Source of the DNA: DATBRC01 sp036560485
GTDB lineage: Bacteria; Pseudomonadota; Gammaproteobacteria; Burkholderiales; Burkholderiaceae_D
NCBI GenBank assembly: GCA_036560485.1
Contig: DATBRC010000004.1
Location: forward strand, 1-27,259
Reading direction: 5' to 3'
Length of the DNA: 27,259 bases
In this document: positions 15,043-22,306 of the stretch, in pieces
How positions within the stretch are numbered: the first letter of the stretch is position 1
How the letters are laid out: each line of letters starts with the position of its first letter
The notes under the pieces: model-generated
What the model saw: only the letters and a program-made list of their open reading frames with translations
Database searches by the model: none
What the model was told of the DNA's origin: nothing
Program-made: the position numbers and the translations under genes

Positions 15043-16023
15043 TTAGGCTCGTGCGATAACGACATTCTGAACGCCAGAAGGGCCTGTGACATATTCAACA
15101 TGCTCGTTGTCCCACCCTGACGCCTCAAAGATAGCCTCGATCATTTTGCGACTGCGATACCGGTGCCTCCAACGAACAACCTTCTCCATGAACGGTTCTT
15201 CTTCATTGTAATTTACGAAAGTGTAAATAAGCATTCCGCCTGACTTCAATGCCTTGCGGGTTTTGGTTAAAAGTTGAATCAGATCGGGATTCGTCGCCGT
15301 AACATCGAAGCGGTGTTCACTATCCATAAGTGATCGTAATACGCGGTTTTTAATGACTTTATCAATATGGTCACCGACACCGATCATCAAGACAAAGTCC
15401 TTTGTCTCTTCTTCATCGACATAAAAGTCGTTCGATAAGATATTGGAACATTGTTGGTTAAACGTCGATTTAAACGATTGCTCATTAATGCCAATTTGCT
15501 TGGCATACTGTTGCGCTAGATCGTAAGTTTCTGGATCATGATCAATCAAGGAGATGCTAAGCTGGGGAATGGCCTGAAATCGTTTGAGCGCATCGATCAC
15601 GTAAAGTCCAGATCCTGAACCTAGTACGTCGATTGAAACTGGTTTAGGTAGCGGTGCCCGTGCGCCAAGCTCCTGGCGTAATAACGAGGTGACGAGGCGA
15701 GCGCGCCATCTCACGTCGCTGACATTCGCCATCTGGTGGATAAACCATGTCAGCAAGGGGCCAAATGTTAACCCGAAAGAAATCGTTCCTGCGCGAGCCC
15801 AAAAGCCATTCTTTAATTCGCTAATTATCTTGATGTATTTGGATGGCGATGCATACAAAGATTGCTTATACAGTGGGACAATACTGATGGCTTCTTCAGG
15901 GCGACTTCTGACTATGGCGAAAACAGGACTCAAATCAAAGTACAGTCGCCCGAGCGAAGGCCTTTTGCTCAATGAGACACAAATTTTCGTTTGCAAACTA
16001 CTAATTGGATTCTTGCGTAGCAT
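15043..16023 (-). CDS. Class I SAM-dependent methyltransferase, unassigned
   Basis: Protein of 326 residues. An N-terminal region of about 125 residues without recognised motifs (including the mildly hydrophobic FGLTFGPLLTWFIHQM) is followed by a Rossmann methyltransferase domain: motif I DVLGSGSG (132-139), the acidic SLIDHDPET end of beta-2 (D161), and a later KSGGMLIYTFVNY strand typical of motif VI. I do not recognise the substrate. ATG 16023 is chosen because AAGGAG (complement of 16032-16037) sits 8 nt upstream; the GTG at 16032 overlaps that site. It is divergent from the small membrane protein gene, convergent with pdeR, and looks monocistronic. Its composition is somewhat more AT-rich than that of the housekeeping genes nearby. 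Confidence 0.75.
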   Translation of the reverse strand: MLRKNPISSLQTKICVSLSKRPSLGRLYFDLSPVFAIVRSRPEEAISIVPLYKQSLYASPSKYIKIISELKNGFWARAGTISFGLTFGPLLTWFIHQMANVSDVRWRARLVTSLLRQELGARAPLPKPVSIDVLGSGSGLYVIDALKRFQAIPQLSISLIDHDPETYDLAQQYAKQIGINEQSFKSTFNQQCSNILSNDFYVDEEETKDFVLMIGVGDHIDKVIKNRVLRSLMDSEHRFDVTATNPDLIQLLTKTRKALKSGGMLIYTFVNYNEEEPFMEKVVRWRHRYRSRKMIEAIFEASGWDNEHVEYVTGPSGVQNVVIARA

Positions 16024-16113
16024 AACCTTCACTCCTTAATGTTGGCATCCAAGACATTTCATTTTATGTGGTGTCTTACAAATTTGAATTCGAGAATAGA
16101 GCCCAATAACACG

Positions 16114-16125
16114 TGCAAATTTGCA
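16114..16125. promoter_or_regulatory. 12-bp perfect palindrome in divergent gap
   Basis: TGCAAATTTGCA, a perfect palindrome in the 268-bp gap between the divergent methyltransferase and small membrane protein genes. It is a possible operator; chance occurrence in AT-rich DNA is also plausible. Confidence 0.2.
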
Positions 16126-16291
16126 AATGAAAGCATTGTAAGCAAGGCAAACTTGTCAAAAAGGATAGAAATTTGTGTGTGTTTTATTTTGTGGCTTTAG
16201 CGCAATGAAATAGTGCCTACAGGAATTACGCATGGTAAATTAAGTTATCCATACGTATCAAACCAATTAAATTTTATTGGGGGAGACAGCC

Positions 16292-16696
16292 ATGAAAAAT
16301 AACAACCAAGGAAATGTTGAATTTCCACATCTTACTGAAATTCAAATTGGGACAGTCTCGCGATTCGTTGTGGTATCGCAGGCGCAGATTAAAAAGCGAA
16401 TACGGGCAGTGCTTATGGTGGCCTTTGTTTGGACTGCGAGCAAATTTACCCATGGCGCACTCGAATCGAGTAGGGTGGATGCGGCTATTATGGTTATTTT
16501 GGCATACGCCCTATTCACACTTCTTGCCTCGCATATCAAATACGGGCATGCAAGAAAGAGCCTTATTGAAAGTGGCTTTATGGCATTTCAGATTCATCGA
16601 TTGGAGGCAATGTCACTCTCCCTCTATGATCCATGGATCCGAAAAAGGGGGCAAAACGACTATCATTTATCAATGCGAGCACGGCCAACGAATTGA
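16292..16696 (+). CDS. Small two-helix membrane protein, probably frameshifted
   Basis: Protein of 134 residues from ATG 16292, with the strong ribosome binding site GGGGGAG ahead of it. Two hydrophobic segments (about 38-53 and 63-82) predict an inner-membrane hairpin with basic flanks. I do not recognise a family. At AAAAAGGGGG (16642-16651) the reading frame seems to break: the next frame continues open to a stop at 16779-16781 and encodes a natural-looking tail (TTIIYQCEHGQRIDVGAFDS and more). Removing one base from the homopolymer would give a single 162-residue protein. As written, the ORF ends in QNDYHLSMRARPTN. It may be a broken gene, a sequencing error or a real shorter protein. Confidence 0.55.
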   Translation: MKNNNQGNVEFPHLTEIQIGTVSRFVVVSQAQIKKRIRAVLMVAFVWTASKFTHGALESSRVDAAIMVILAYALFTLLASHIKYGHARKSLIESGFMAFQIHRLEAMSLSLYDPWIRKRGQNDYHLSMRARPTN

Positions 16697-16820
16697 TGTA
16701 GGGGCATTCGATTCCAATTCAACCAGTGCAAAGGTAGAGAAGTTTCAGGCTACGCAAGATCCGGTTGGCCATTTCAAATAAAGAAAAGCTTACGCCAAAA
16801 TAAAATCTCACTAAATCAAC

Positions 16821-17963
16821 CTATTCAAAAAAACCCTTCACTTTATCTTTCCATGATTTCGACTGAGGACTGTGTTTTGCACCACCCTCCGCAGTCAATT
16901 TTTCGAATTCACGCAATAGGTCTTTTTGTTTTTCGGTTAATTTGACCGGCGTTTCAAGTACGACATGACAGAACAGATCACCCGCATAACCGGAACGAAC
17001 CCCTTTAATCCCTTTGCCGCGTAAACGGAATGTCTTGCCCGTCTGCGTTCCTTCAGGAAGCGTAAAAGAAGCCTTGCCATTCAAGGTAGGCACTTCCACT
17101 TCACCACCAAGCGCAGCCTTGGCAAACGAAATCGGAATCTCGCAGTGCAAATCGTCGCCATCCCGCTGAAAAACCGGATGTTGCTTGATATGGATTTCAA
17201 CATAGAGGTCCCCAGGAGGACCGCCATTCATGCCAGGTTCGCCATTGCCGGATGAGCGAATCCGCATGCCGTCATCGATACCTGCCGGAATCTTCACTTC
17301 CAATGTCTTGTTACGCTTGATACGTCCGGCACCACCGCAATTGGTACAAGGTTCCGGAATAATTTTTCCAGTGCCATGACATTTCGGGCAGGTTTGCTGA
17401 ATACTGAAAAATCCTTGTTGCATGCGCACTTGGCCATGACCACCGCAAGTCGGGCAAGTTGTCGGCGCAGTGCCCGGCTTGGCGCCACTGCCATGACAGA
17501 CTTCACACGCATCCCAGGATGGAACGCGGATCGTGGTGTCGAATCCGTGCGCCGCTTGTTCAAGCGTGATGTCGAGGTTGTAACGCAAATCGGCGCCGCG
17601 ATACACCTGCGGTCCACTGCTGCGTCCGCCTCCGGCACGTCCACCGCCAAAAATATCGCCGAAAATATCACCGAACGCATCGGCAAATCCACCGGCGCCG
17701 GCACCCGCGCCGCCAAATCCACCACCACCCATGTTGGGATCAACGCCGGCATGACCGTAACGGTCATAGGCTTCACGTTTCTGCGGATCGGACAGCATCT
17801 CGTAGGCTTCTTTCGCCTCCTTGAATTTGTCTTCCGAGCCTTTGCTATCCGGATTGCGGTCCGGATGATGTTTCATTGCGAGCTTGCGATACGCTTTCTT
17901 GATCTCGTCATCAGAAGCGTTTTTCGCTACACCCAGTATTTCGTAAAAATCACGCTTCGCCAT
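16821..17963 (-). CDS. dnaJ: Chaperone DnaJ (Hsp40)
   Basis: Co-chaperone that delivers substrates to DnaK and stimulates its ATPase, cytoplasmic. It has 380 residues, normal length. Seen in order: the J domain with HPD at residues 33-35, a Gly/Phe-rich linker (GGGGFGGAGAGAGGFADAFG, about 78-115), four zinc-finger repeats of the CxxCxGxG type (CEVCHGSG, CPTCGGHG, CPKCHGTG, CTNCGGAG), and the C-terminal peptide-binding and dimerisation domains (IPAGIDDGMRIRSSGNGEPG). It is the last gene of the grpE-dnaK-dnaJ cluster, 165 bp after dnaK, with two hairpins in the gap. No terminator is evident after it. Confidence 0.98.
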   Translation of the reverse strand: MAKRDFYEILGVAKNASDDEIKKAYRKLAMKHHPDRNPDSKGSEDKFKEAKEAYEMLSDPQKREAYDRYGHAGVDPNMGGGGFGGAGAGAGGFADAFGDIFGDIFGGGRAGGGRSSGPQVYRGADLRYNLDITLEQAAHGFDTTIRVPSWDACEVCHGSGAKPGTAPTTCPTCGGHGQVRMQQGFFSIQQTCPKCHGTGKIIPEPCTNCGGAGRIKRNKTLEVKIPAGIDDGMRIRSSGNGEPGMNGGPPGDLYVEIHIKQHPVFQRDGDDLHCEIPISFAKAALGGEVEVPTLNGKASFTLPEGTQTGKTFRLRGKGIKGVRSGYAGDLFCHVVLETPVKLTEKQKDLLREFEKLTAEGGAKHSPQSKSWKDKVKGFFE

Positions 17964-18018
17964 CTTGTCGGCACCCTGTTATATACGCGCTAAATAGAGC
18001 AACTTAAATCCAGCGGCT

Positions 18019-18051
18019 AAAACTGTTGAGGATCACGCATCCTCAAAACAG
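18019..18051 (-). terminator. Second hairpin in dnaK-dnaJ gap
   Basis: An 8-bp stem TTGAGGAT/ATCCTCAA with a 5-nt loop, extended by CTG/CAG across a 2-nt bulge, followed by TTTT on the minus strand (complement of 18019-18022). It could be a weak terminator, an attenuator or an RNA stabiliser. Confidence 0.45.
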
Positions 18052-18068
18052 CACATGCTCACATTGCG

Positions 18069-18110
18069 AAAACGCCGAGCCGACGATCTGACGATCATAT
18101 TGGCTCGGCG
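18069..18110 (-). terminator. First hairpin after dnaK
   Basis: A perfect 9-bp GC-rich stem CGCCGAGCC/GGCTCGGCG (18073-18081 with 18102-18110), a 20-nt loop, then TTTT on the minus strand. It lies just past the dnaK stop, and fits a partial terminator that would reduce dnaJ relative to dnaK. Confidence 0.55.
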
Positions 18111-18128
18111 AGTCGTCAAGGCGACTGA

Positions 18129-20078
18129 TTACTTGTCTTTGACTTCCTTGAAGTCGGCGTCAACGACATCTTCTTCTTTAGGCTTGGATTCGGATGAAGC
18201 ACCTGCTCCGGCTCCACCGCCCGCACCCGCTGCGCCGGCTGCCTGTTGCTGTGCCTGCACATCGGCGTACATCTTCTCGCCAAGTTGCTGCGCGGCCGTC
18301 GACAATGCGGCGACCTTTGCATCAATCGCAGCCTTGTCGCTGCCTTTCAATGCTTCTTCCAGATCCTTGATCGCGGCTTCGACTTTCTCTTTCTCACCAG
18401 CTTCGAGCTTGTCGCCATATTCGGTCAATGCCTTGCGAGTCGAGTGCACCAGCGCATCGCCCTGGTTATGCGCTTCTGCGACTTCACGCAAACGCTTGTC
18501 TTCTTCCGCATTGGCTTCCGCATCGCGCACCATCTTTTGAATTTCTTCTTCGGTCAAACCGGAGTTCGCCTTGATGGTGATCTTGTTTTCCTTGCCGGTT
18601 GCCTTGTCTTTCGCACCGACGTGCAAAATACCATTGGCGTCGATATCGAACGTCACTTCAATCTGTGGCGTACCACGTGCTGCTGGCGGGATGCCTTCCA
18701 GATTGAACTCGCCCAAGCCCTTGTTGCCGACAGCCATCTCACGCTCGCCCTGATAAACCTTGATGGTCACCGCCGGCTGGTTGTCATCTGCAGTGGAGAA
18801 TACCTGGCTGAACTTGGTCGGGATCGTGGTGTTCTTCTTGATCATCTTGGTCATCACGCCACCCAGCGTTTCGATACCAAGCGACAAAGGAGTCACGTCC
18901 AGCAACAGCAGGTCTTTGCGATCGCCCGACAATACGGAACCCTGGATTGCTGCACCGACTGCCACAGCTTCGTCCGGATTCACATCCTTGCGCGGATCCT
19001 TGCCGAAGAACTCTTTAACCTTCTCTTGCACCTTCGGCATACGCGTCATACCACCGACCAGGATGATGTCGTCGATGTCGGTGACTTTGACGCCCGCATC
19101 CTTGATCGCGATGCTAAGCGGTGCAATCGTTTTTGCAATCAGGTCTTCTACCAATGCTTCCAACTTGGCGCGTGTCATTTTCAGGTTCAAGTGAACCGGT
19201 GCGCCGTTGGCCATCGCGATGTACGGCTCGTTGATTTCAGTTTGCTGGGAAGACGACAATTCAATCTTCGCACGCTCGGCGGATGCCTTGATACGTTGCA
19301 GCGCAATCGCGTCCTTGCCAAGGTCGAGTCCATTGATTTTCTTGAACTCGTCAATGATGTAATCAATGATGCGCTGGTCGAAATCTTCGCCGCCCAAGAA
19401 GGTGTCGCCGTTGGTGGACAACACTTCAAATTGTTTTTCGCCATCTACGTCAGCGATTTCGATGATCGAGATATCGAAAGTACCGCCGCCCAAGTCATAC
19501 ACGGCAATCTTGCGATCGCCTTTTTCATTTTTGTCGAGGCCGAATGCCAATGCCGCTGCGGTCGGTTCGTTGATGATGCGCTTGACATCAAGACCAGCGA
19601 TACGACCGGCATCTTTGGTTGCCTGACGTTGTGCATCGTTGAAGTATGCTGGAACCGTGATCACGGCTTCCGTCACTTCTTCGCCGAGATAATCTTCGGC
19701 GGTCTTTTTCATTTTGCGCAGTACTTCTGCGGAGATTTGTGGCGGCGCCAGTTTTTTGTCGCGCACCGAAATCCAAGCGTCGCCGTTATCGGCTTTGGTG
19801 ATCTGGTAAGGCATCAGGCTGATGTCCTTTTGCACTTCTTTTTCTTCAAACTTGCGACCGATCAAACGCTTGACCGCGTAGAGGGTGTTTTTAGGGTTGG
19901 TTACAGCTTGGCGTTTAGCCGGTGCACCGACCAGAATTTCGCCATCTTCTTGATAGGCGATGATCGAAGGGGTGGTACGCGCGCCTTCCGAATTCTCAAT
20001 AACCTTTGGTTGACCACCTTCCATAATGGCGATACAGGAGTTGGTCGTTCCCAAGTCGATGCCGATAATCTTGCCCAT
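18129..20078 (-). CDS. dnaK: Chaperone DnaK (Hsp70)
   Basis: ATP-dependent chaperone, cytoplasmic. It has 649 residues, normal length. The N-terminus is MGKIIGIDLGTTNSC with the phosphate-1 loop. NEPTAAALAFGLDK, YDLGGGTFDISI and ILVGGMTRMPKVQ complete the ATPase domain. The substrate domain contains LLLDVTPLSLGIETLGG and INPDEA-type residues (VNPDEAVAVGAA). The C-terminus is a Gly/Ala-rich disordered segment ending EEDVVDADFKEVKDK, as in proteobacterial DnaK. It has its own sigma-32 promoter in the 91-bp gap after grpE. The ribosome binding region AAAGGA precedes ATG 20078. Confidence 0.99.
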   Translation of the reverse strand: MGKIIGIDLGTTNSCIAIMEGGQPKVIENSEGARTTPSIIAYQEDGEILVGAPAKRQAVTNPKNTLYAVKRLIGRKFEEKEVQKDISLMPYQITKADNGDAWISVRDKKLAPPQISAEVLRKMKKTAEDYLGEEVTEAVITVPAYFNDAQRQATKDAGRIAGLDVKRIINEPTAAALAFGLDKNEKGDRKIAVYDLGGGTFDISIIEIADVDGEKQFEVLSTNGDTFLGGEDFDQRIIDYIIDEFKKINGLDLGKDAIALQRIKASAERAKIELSSSQQTEINEPYIAMANGAPVHLNLKMTRAKLEALVEDLIAKTIAPLSIAIKDAGVKVTDIDDIILVGGMTRMPKVQEKVKEFFGKDPRKDVNPDEAVAVGAAIQGSVLSGDRKDLLLLDVTPLSLGIETLGGVMTKMIKKNTTIPTKFSQVFSTADDNQPAVTIKVYQGEREMAVGNKGLGEFNLEGIPPAARGTPQIEVTFDIDANGILHVGAKDKATGKENKITIKANSGLTEEEIQKMVRDAEANAEEDKRLREVAEAHNQGDALVHSTRKALTEYGDKLEAGEKEKVEAAIKDLEEALKGSDKAAIDAKVAALSTAAQQLGEKMYADVQAQQQAAGAAGAGGGAGAGASSESKPKEEDVVDADFKEVKDK

Positions 20079-20126
20079 GTTCTTTTCCTTTAAAAGCTAA
20101 ATAACTGAAACTTTGTTAATTGGTAT

Positions 20127-20152
20127 ATGCGGAAGAAAGTTGCACTTTCAAG
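20127..20152 (-). promoter_or_regulatory. Sigma-32 promoter before dnaK
   Basis: Read on the minus strand: CTTGAAA (20152-20146), a 13-nt spacer, then CCGCAT (20132-20127), followed by ATA. This is one mismatch from the heat-shock -10 CCCCAT, with exact -35 and spacing. It lies 48 bp upstream of the dnaK ATG, inside the grpE-dnaK gap. Confidence 0.65.
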
Positions 20153-20169
20153 CGCTATCTGACGTATTT

Positions 20170-20736
20170 TTACGCTGCTTTTTCTTGTGCTACCGTAACC
20201 AAAGCCGGACGCAGCAGACGATCCGCGATCATGTAGCCTTTTTGCAGGACGCTGACGATCGTATTGGCTTCTTGCTCTGCCGGCACCATCGAAATCGCCT
20301 GATGCTTCATTGGGTCAAGCTTGTCACCTGCATTTGGATTCAGTTCAAACAAACGGTTTTTCTCAAAAGCCGAGGACAACTGTTTCAAGGTCATCTCGAC
20401 CCCTTCCTTCAGAGATTCGACTGAAGGTGTTTCGACCTTCAATGCCATTTCCAGACTATCCTTCACCGGCACCATCGCTTCGGCAAAACTTTCTATCGCA
20501 AATTTGTGTGCACGAGCGATATCTTCCTGAGCACGGCGTCGCATATTTTCTGCTTCAGCCTTTGCTCGCAAGAATGCATCCTGCATTTCCAGAATTTTTG
20601 CTTCTGCAGTCGCCAGTTTTTCTTCAGCGCTTGGTTCAGCTGGGACAGTTGGCTCAACGGGAGCTGGTGTTGCCTCTGGAACCGGATTCTCATCTACCTG
20701 TGTTGCCTGATCGGTCTGTTTTTCCTGGTCTTGCAT
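20170..20736 (-). CDS. grpE: Nucleotide exchange factor GrpE
   Basis: Promotes ADP release from DnaK; cytoplasmic dimer. It has 188 residues from ATG 20736. It begins with an acidic, Pro/Glu-rich disordered N-terminus, then a long coiled-coil helix (AEAKILEMQDAFLRAKAEAENMRRRAQEDIARAHKF region), and ends with the beta-wing domain containing PNAGDKLDPMKHQAISMVP and YMIADRLLRPALVTVAQ. ATG 20736 is chosen over the upstream in-frame codon at 20757 because GGAGGC (complement of 20743-20748) sits exactly 6 nt before it. It is the first gene of the heat-shock cluster, with a near-perfect sigma-32 promoter about 50 bp upstream. Confidence 0.96.
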   Translation of the reverse strand: MQDQEKQTDQATQVDENPVPEATPAPVEPTVPAEPSAEEKLATAEAKILEMQDAFLRAKAEAENMRRRAQEDIARAHKFAIESFAEAMVPVKDSLEMALKVETPSVESLKEGVEMTLKQLSSAFEKNRLFELNPNAGDKLDPMKHQAISMVPAEQEANTIVSVLQKGYMIADRLLRPALVTVAQEKAA

Positions 20737-20783
20737 TAAAAAGCCTCCAACAATCAATAACCTAACTTCAATGTTTTCAAGAA

Positions 20784-20809
20784 ATGGGGTTATCCCACAT
20801 TATTTCAAG
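20784..20809 (-). promoter_or_regulatory. Sigma-32 promoter before grpE
   Basis: Read on the minus strand: CTTGAAA (20809-20803), a 13-nt spacer, then CCCCAT (20789-20784) followed by TT, preceded by CCC. This matches the E. coli heat-shock consensus in both boxes. It lies about 48 bp before the grpE ATG. Confidence 0.85.
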
Positions 20810-20990
20810 GGGAATACCTGCCGGATTTCATTAATTTAATAAAATAAAATTTGTTACAAGTTTTACCAGTTCATGGGGTTTGTTTTTCAGAACAGCGAGC
20901 TATGATGAAGATGTAGTAGTTACGATGTGTCCGCAATTGATCAAGTCTTAATCGACTTTATTTTCAACTTACATGCAGAAAGGAAACGTC

Positions 20991-21101
20991 ATGAAACTGC
21001 CGCTTATTTCTTTCTCGGTTGTTGCTTATGTCCTGCTGACCGTTGCGCTGATTTGCTACTCGGAACTTGGCCGCCCTACCCTGATTCGGGCGCTATTCTA
21101 G
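20991..21101 (+). CDS. Small single-helix membrane protein, 36 aa
   Basis: A 36-codon ORF from ATG 20991 to TAG 21099-21101, with a good ribosome binding site (AAAGGA, 6 nt before the ATG). The product starts MKLPLISFSVVAYVLLTVAL: a Lys near the N-terminus, one hydrophobic helix of about 20 residues (4-23), then a short polar tail with two Arg. It could be a small inner-membrane protein or an uncleaved signal-like peptide. It stands alone on the plus strand between the divergent grpE and convergent hemH. I do not recognise a family. The rest of this 385-bp gap holds the grpE promoter and an AT-rich stretch where its own promoter must lie. Confidence 0.5.
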   Translation: MKLPLISFSVVAYVLLTVALICYSELGRPTLIRALF

Positions 21102-21121
21102 CAGCAAAGCATAGACAAAAG

Positions 21122-22228
21122 TTATCTTGGCGCGCCTAGCCGTTCTGCTGCGGCTTTGGTAATGGTTTCTTCTTTTTTCTGCGCCTCACGCAATGCAGGC
21201 GTCATGCGCGTCGGCCAACCCACCATGTGCAACTCGGCGATTTCTGCCAGCGCGGTAATCCACGCAGGTAATTCATTCAGGCAAGGAATATAGTTAAATT
21301 CGCGCCCGCCTGCCGCTAAAAAATCGCGTCGCGCTTCGATCCCGATCTCTTCCAGCGTTTCCAGGCAATCGCTGGCAAACCCCGGGCAAATGACATCAAC
21401 CTTTTGGATGCCGGTTTGCGCAAGCTTGATTAAAGTCGGCGCCGTATAAGGTTGCAACCACTCCGCCTTGCCAAAGCGCGATTGAAAAGTGATGACGTAA
21501 TCGTCCTCTTTAAGACCCAACTGAATCGCCAACAAGCGAGCCGTCTTCTGACATTCGCAATGATAGGGATCACCCAACAGCAGCGTGCGCTTGGGAACAC
21601 CATGAAAACTCATCACCAATTTTTCAGCTCTGCCGTTCACTTCCCAGTGAGCGTGTACTGACTTTTTCAGCGCCTGTATATAGGATTCATGGTCGTGGTA
21701 ATGCTTGGCAAAGCGCAGCTCCGGTACATTTCTCACGCGCGCAAAATGGGCGCATACCGCATCAAAAATGGAGGCTGTGGTCGTTGCCGAATATTGCGGA
21801 TAGGCTGGAACAATCAGGATACGCTCACAGTTGGCCTGCTTTAGCTTCGTCAAAACCTGCGGCAATGATGGGCTGCCGTAACGCATTGCATACGTCACCT
21901 GCACCTGATGGCCACGCTCGCCTAGCAAGCCGCGCAACAACATCGCTTGCTTCTGGGTATGCACTTTCAGCGGCGAACCTTCCTTGGTCCAGATCGATTC
22001 ATATTTTTCTGCTGATCTTTTGGAACGGATCGGCAAAATGAACCCATGCAGAATGCACCACCAAACCAATTTCGGAATCTCGACGACTCGTGGATCAGAC
22101 AAGAATTCTTTCAGATAACGCCGAACTGCTGATGTTGTAGGCTCATCTGGCGTACCAAGATTGACCAATACGATCGCCGTTTGCACGCTTGTGCCATGGG
22201 TAAATGAAGGTTCTGGATGAAAGCGCAT
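21122..22228 (-). CDS. hemH: Ferrochelatase
   Basis: Last step of protoheme synthesis: inserts Fe2+ into protoporphyrin IX. It has 368 residues. Seen: VLVNLGTPDEPT near the N-terminus, the YAMRYGSPSL segment, VPAYPQYSATTTAS, the catalytic MSFHGVPKR (H209), FQSRFGKAEWLQPYT and the CPGFASDCLETLEEI block (E290, E294). All are intact. The gene follows recN on the same strand with a 78-bp gap. This position between recN and grpE is typical of betaproteobacteria. The N-terminus starts MRFHPEPSFTHG; no clear ribosome binding site is seen. Confidence 0.97.
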   Translation of the reverse strand: MRFHPEPSFTHGTSVQTAIVLVNLGTPDEPTTSAVRRYLKEFLSDPRVVEIPKLVWWCILHGFILPIRSKRSAEKYESIWTKEGSPLKVHTQKQAMLLRGLLGERGHQVQVTYAMRYGSPSLPQVLTKLKQANCERILIVPAYPQYSATTTASIFDAVCAHFARVRNVPELRFAKHYHDHESYIQALKKSVHAHWEVNGRAEKLVMSFHGVPKRTLLLGDPYHCECQKTARLLAIQLGLKEDDYVITFQSRFGKAEWLQPYTAPTLIKLAQTGIQKVDVICPGFASDCLETLEEIGIEARRDFLAAGGREFNYIPCLNELPAWITALAEIAELHMVGWPTRMTPALREAQKKEETITKAAAERLGAPR

Positions 22229-22306
22229 GGCGGTGTTGTCGTTCTTCCCAACAGGAAATGTTGATGTGCCTGTTTTATAAATGTAATAGAAAGGCTTAGA
22301 GCGCCA

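Noticed and set aside
18246..20093. 615-codon open frame antisense to almost all of dnaK
   Set aside because: Long antisense frames are a known by-product of dnaK codon bias. It has no ribosome binding site and the product is an odd His/Cys/Phe-rich sequence without family features.
20927..21139. 70-codon frame overlapping the 36-aa peptide gene
   Set aside because: Different frame, no ribosome binding site; the 36-codon ORF has a proper start signal and a coherent hydrophobic helix.
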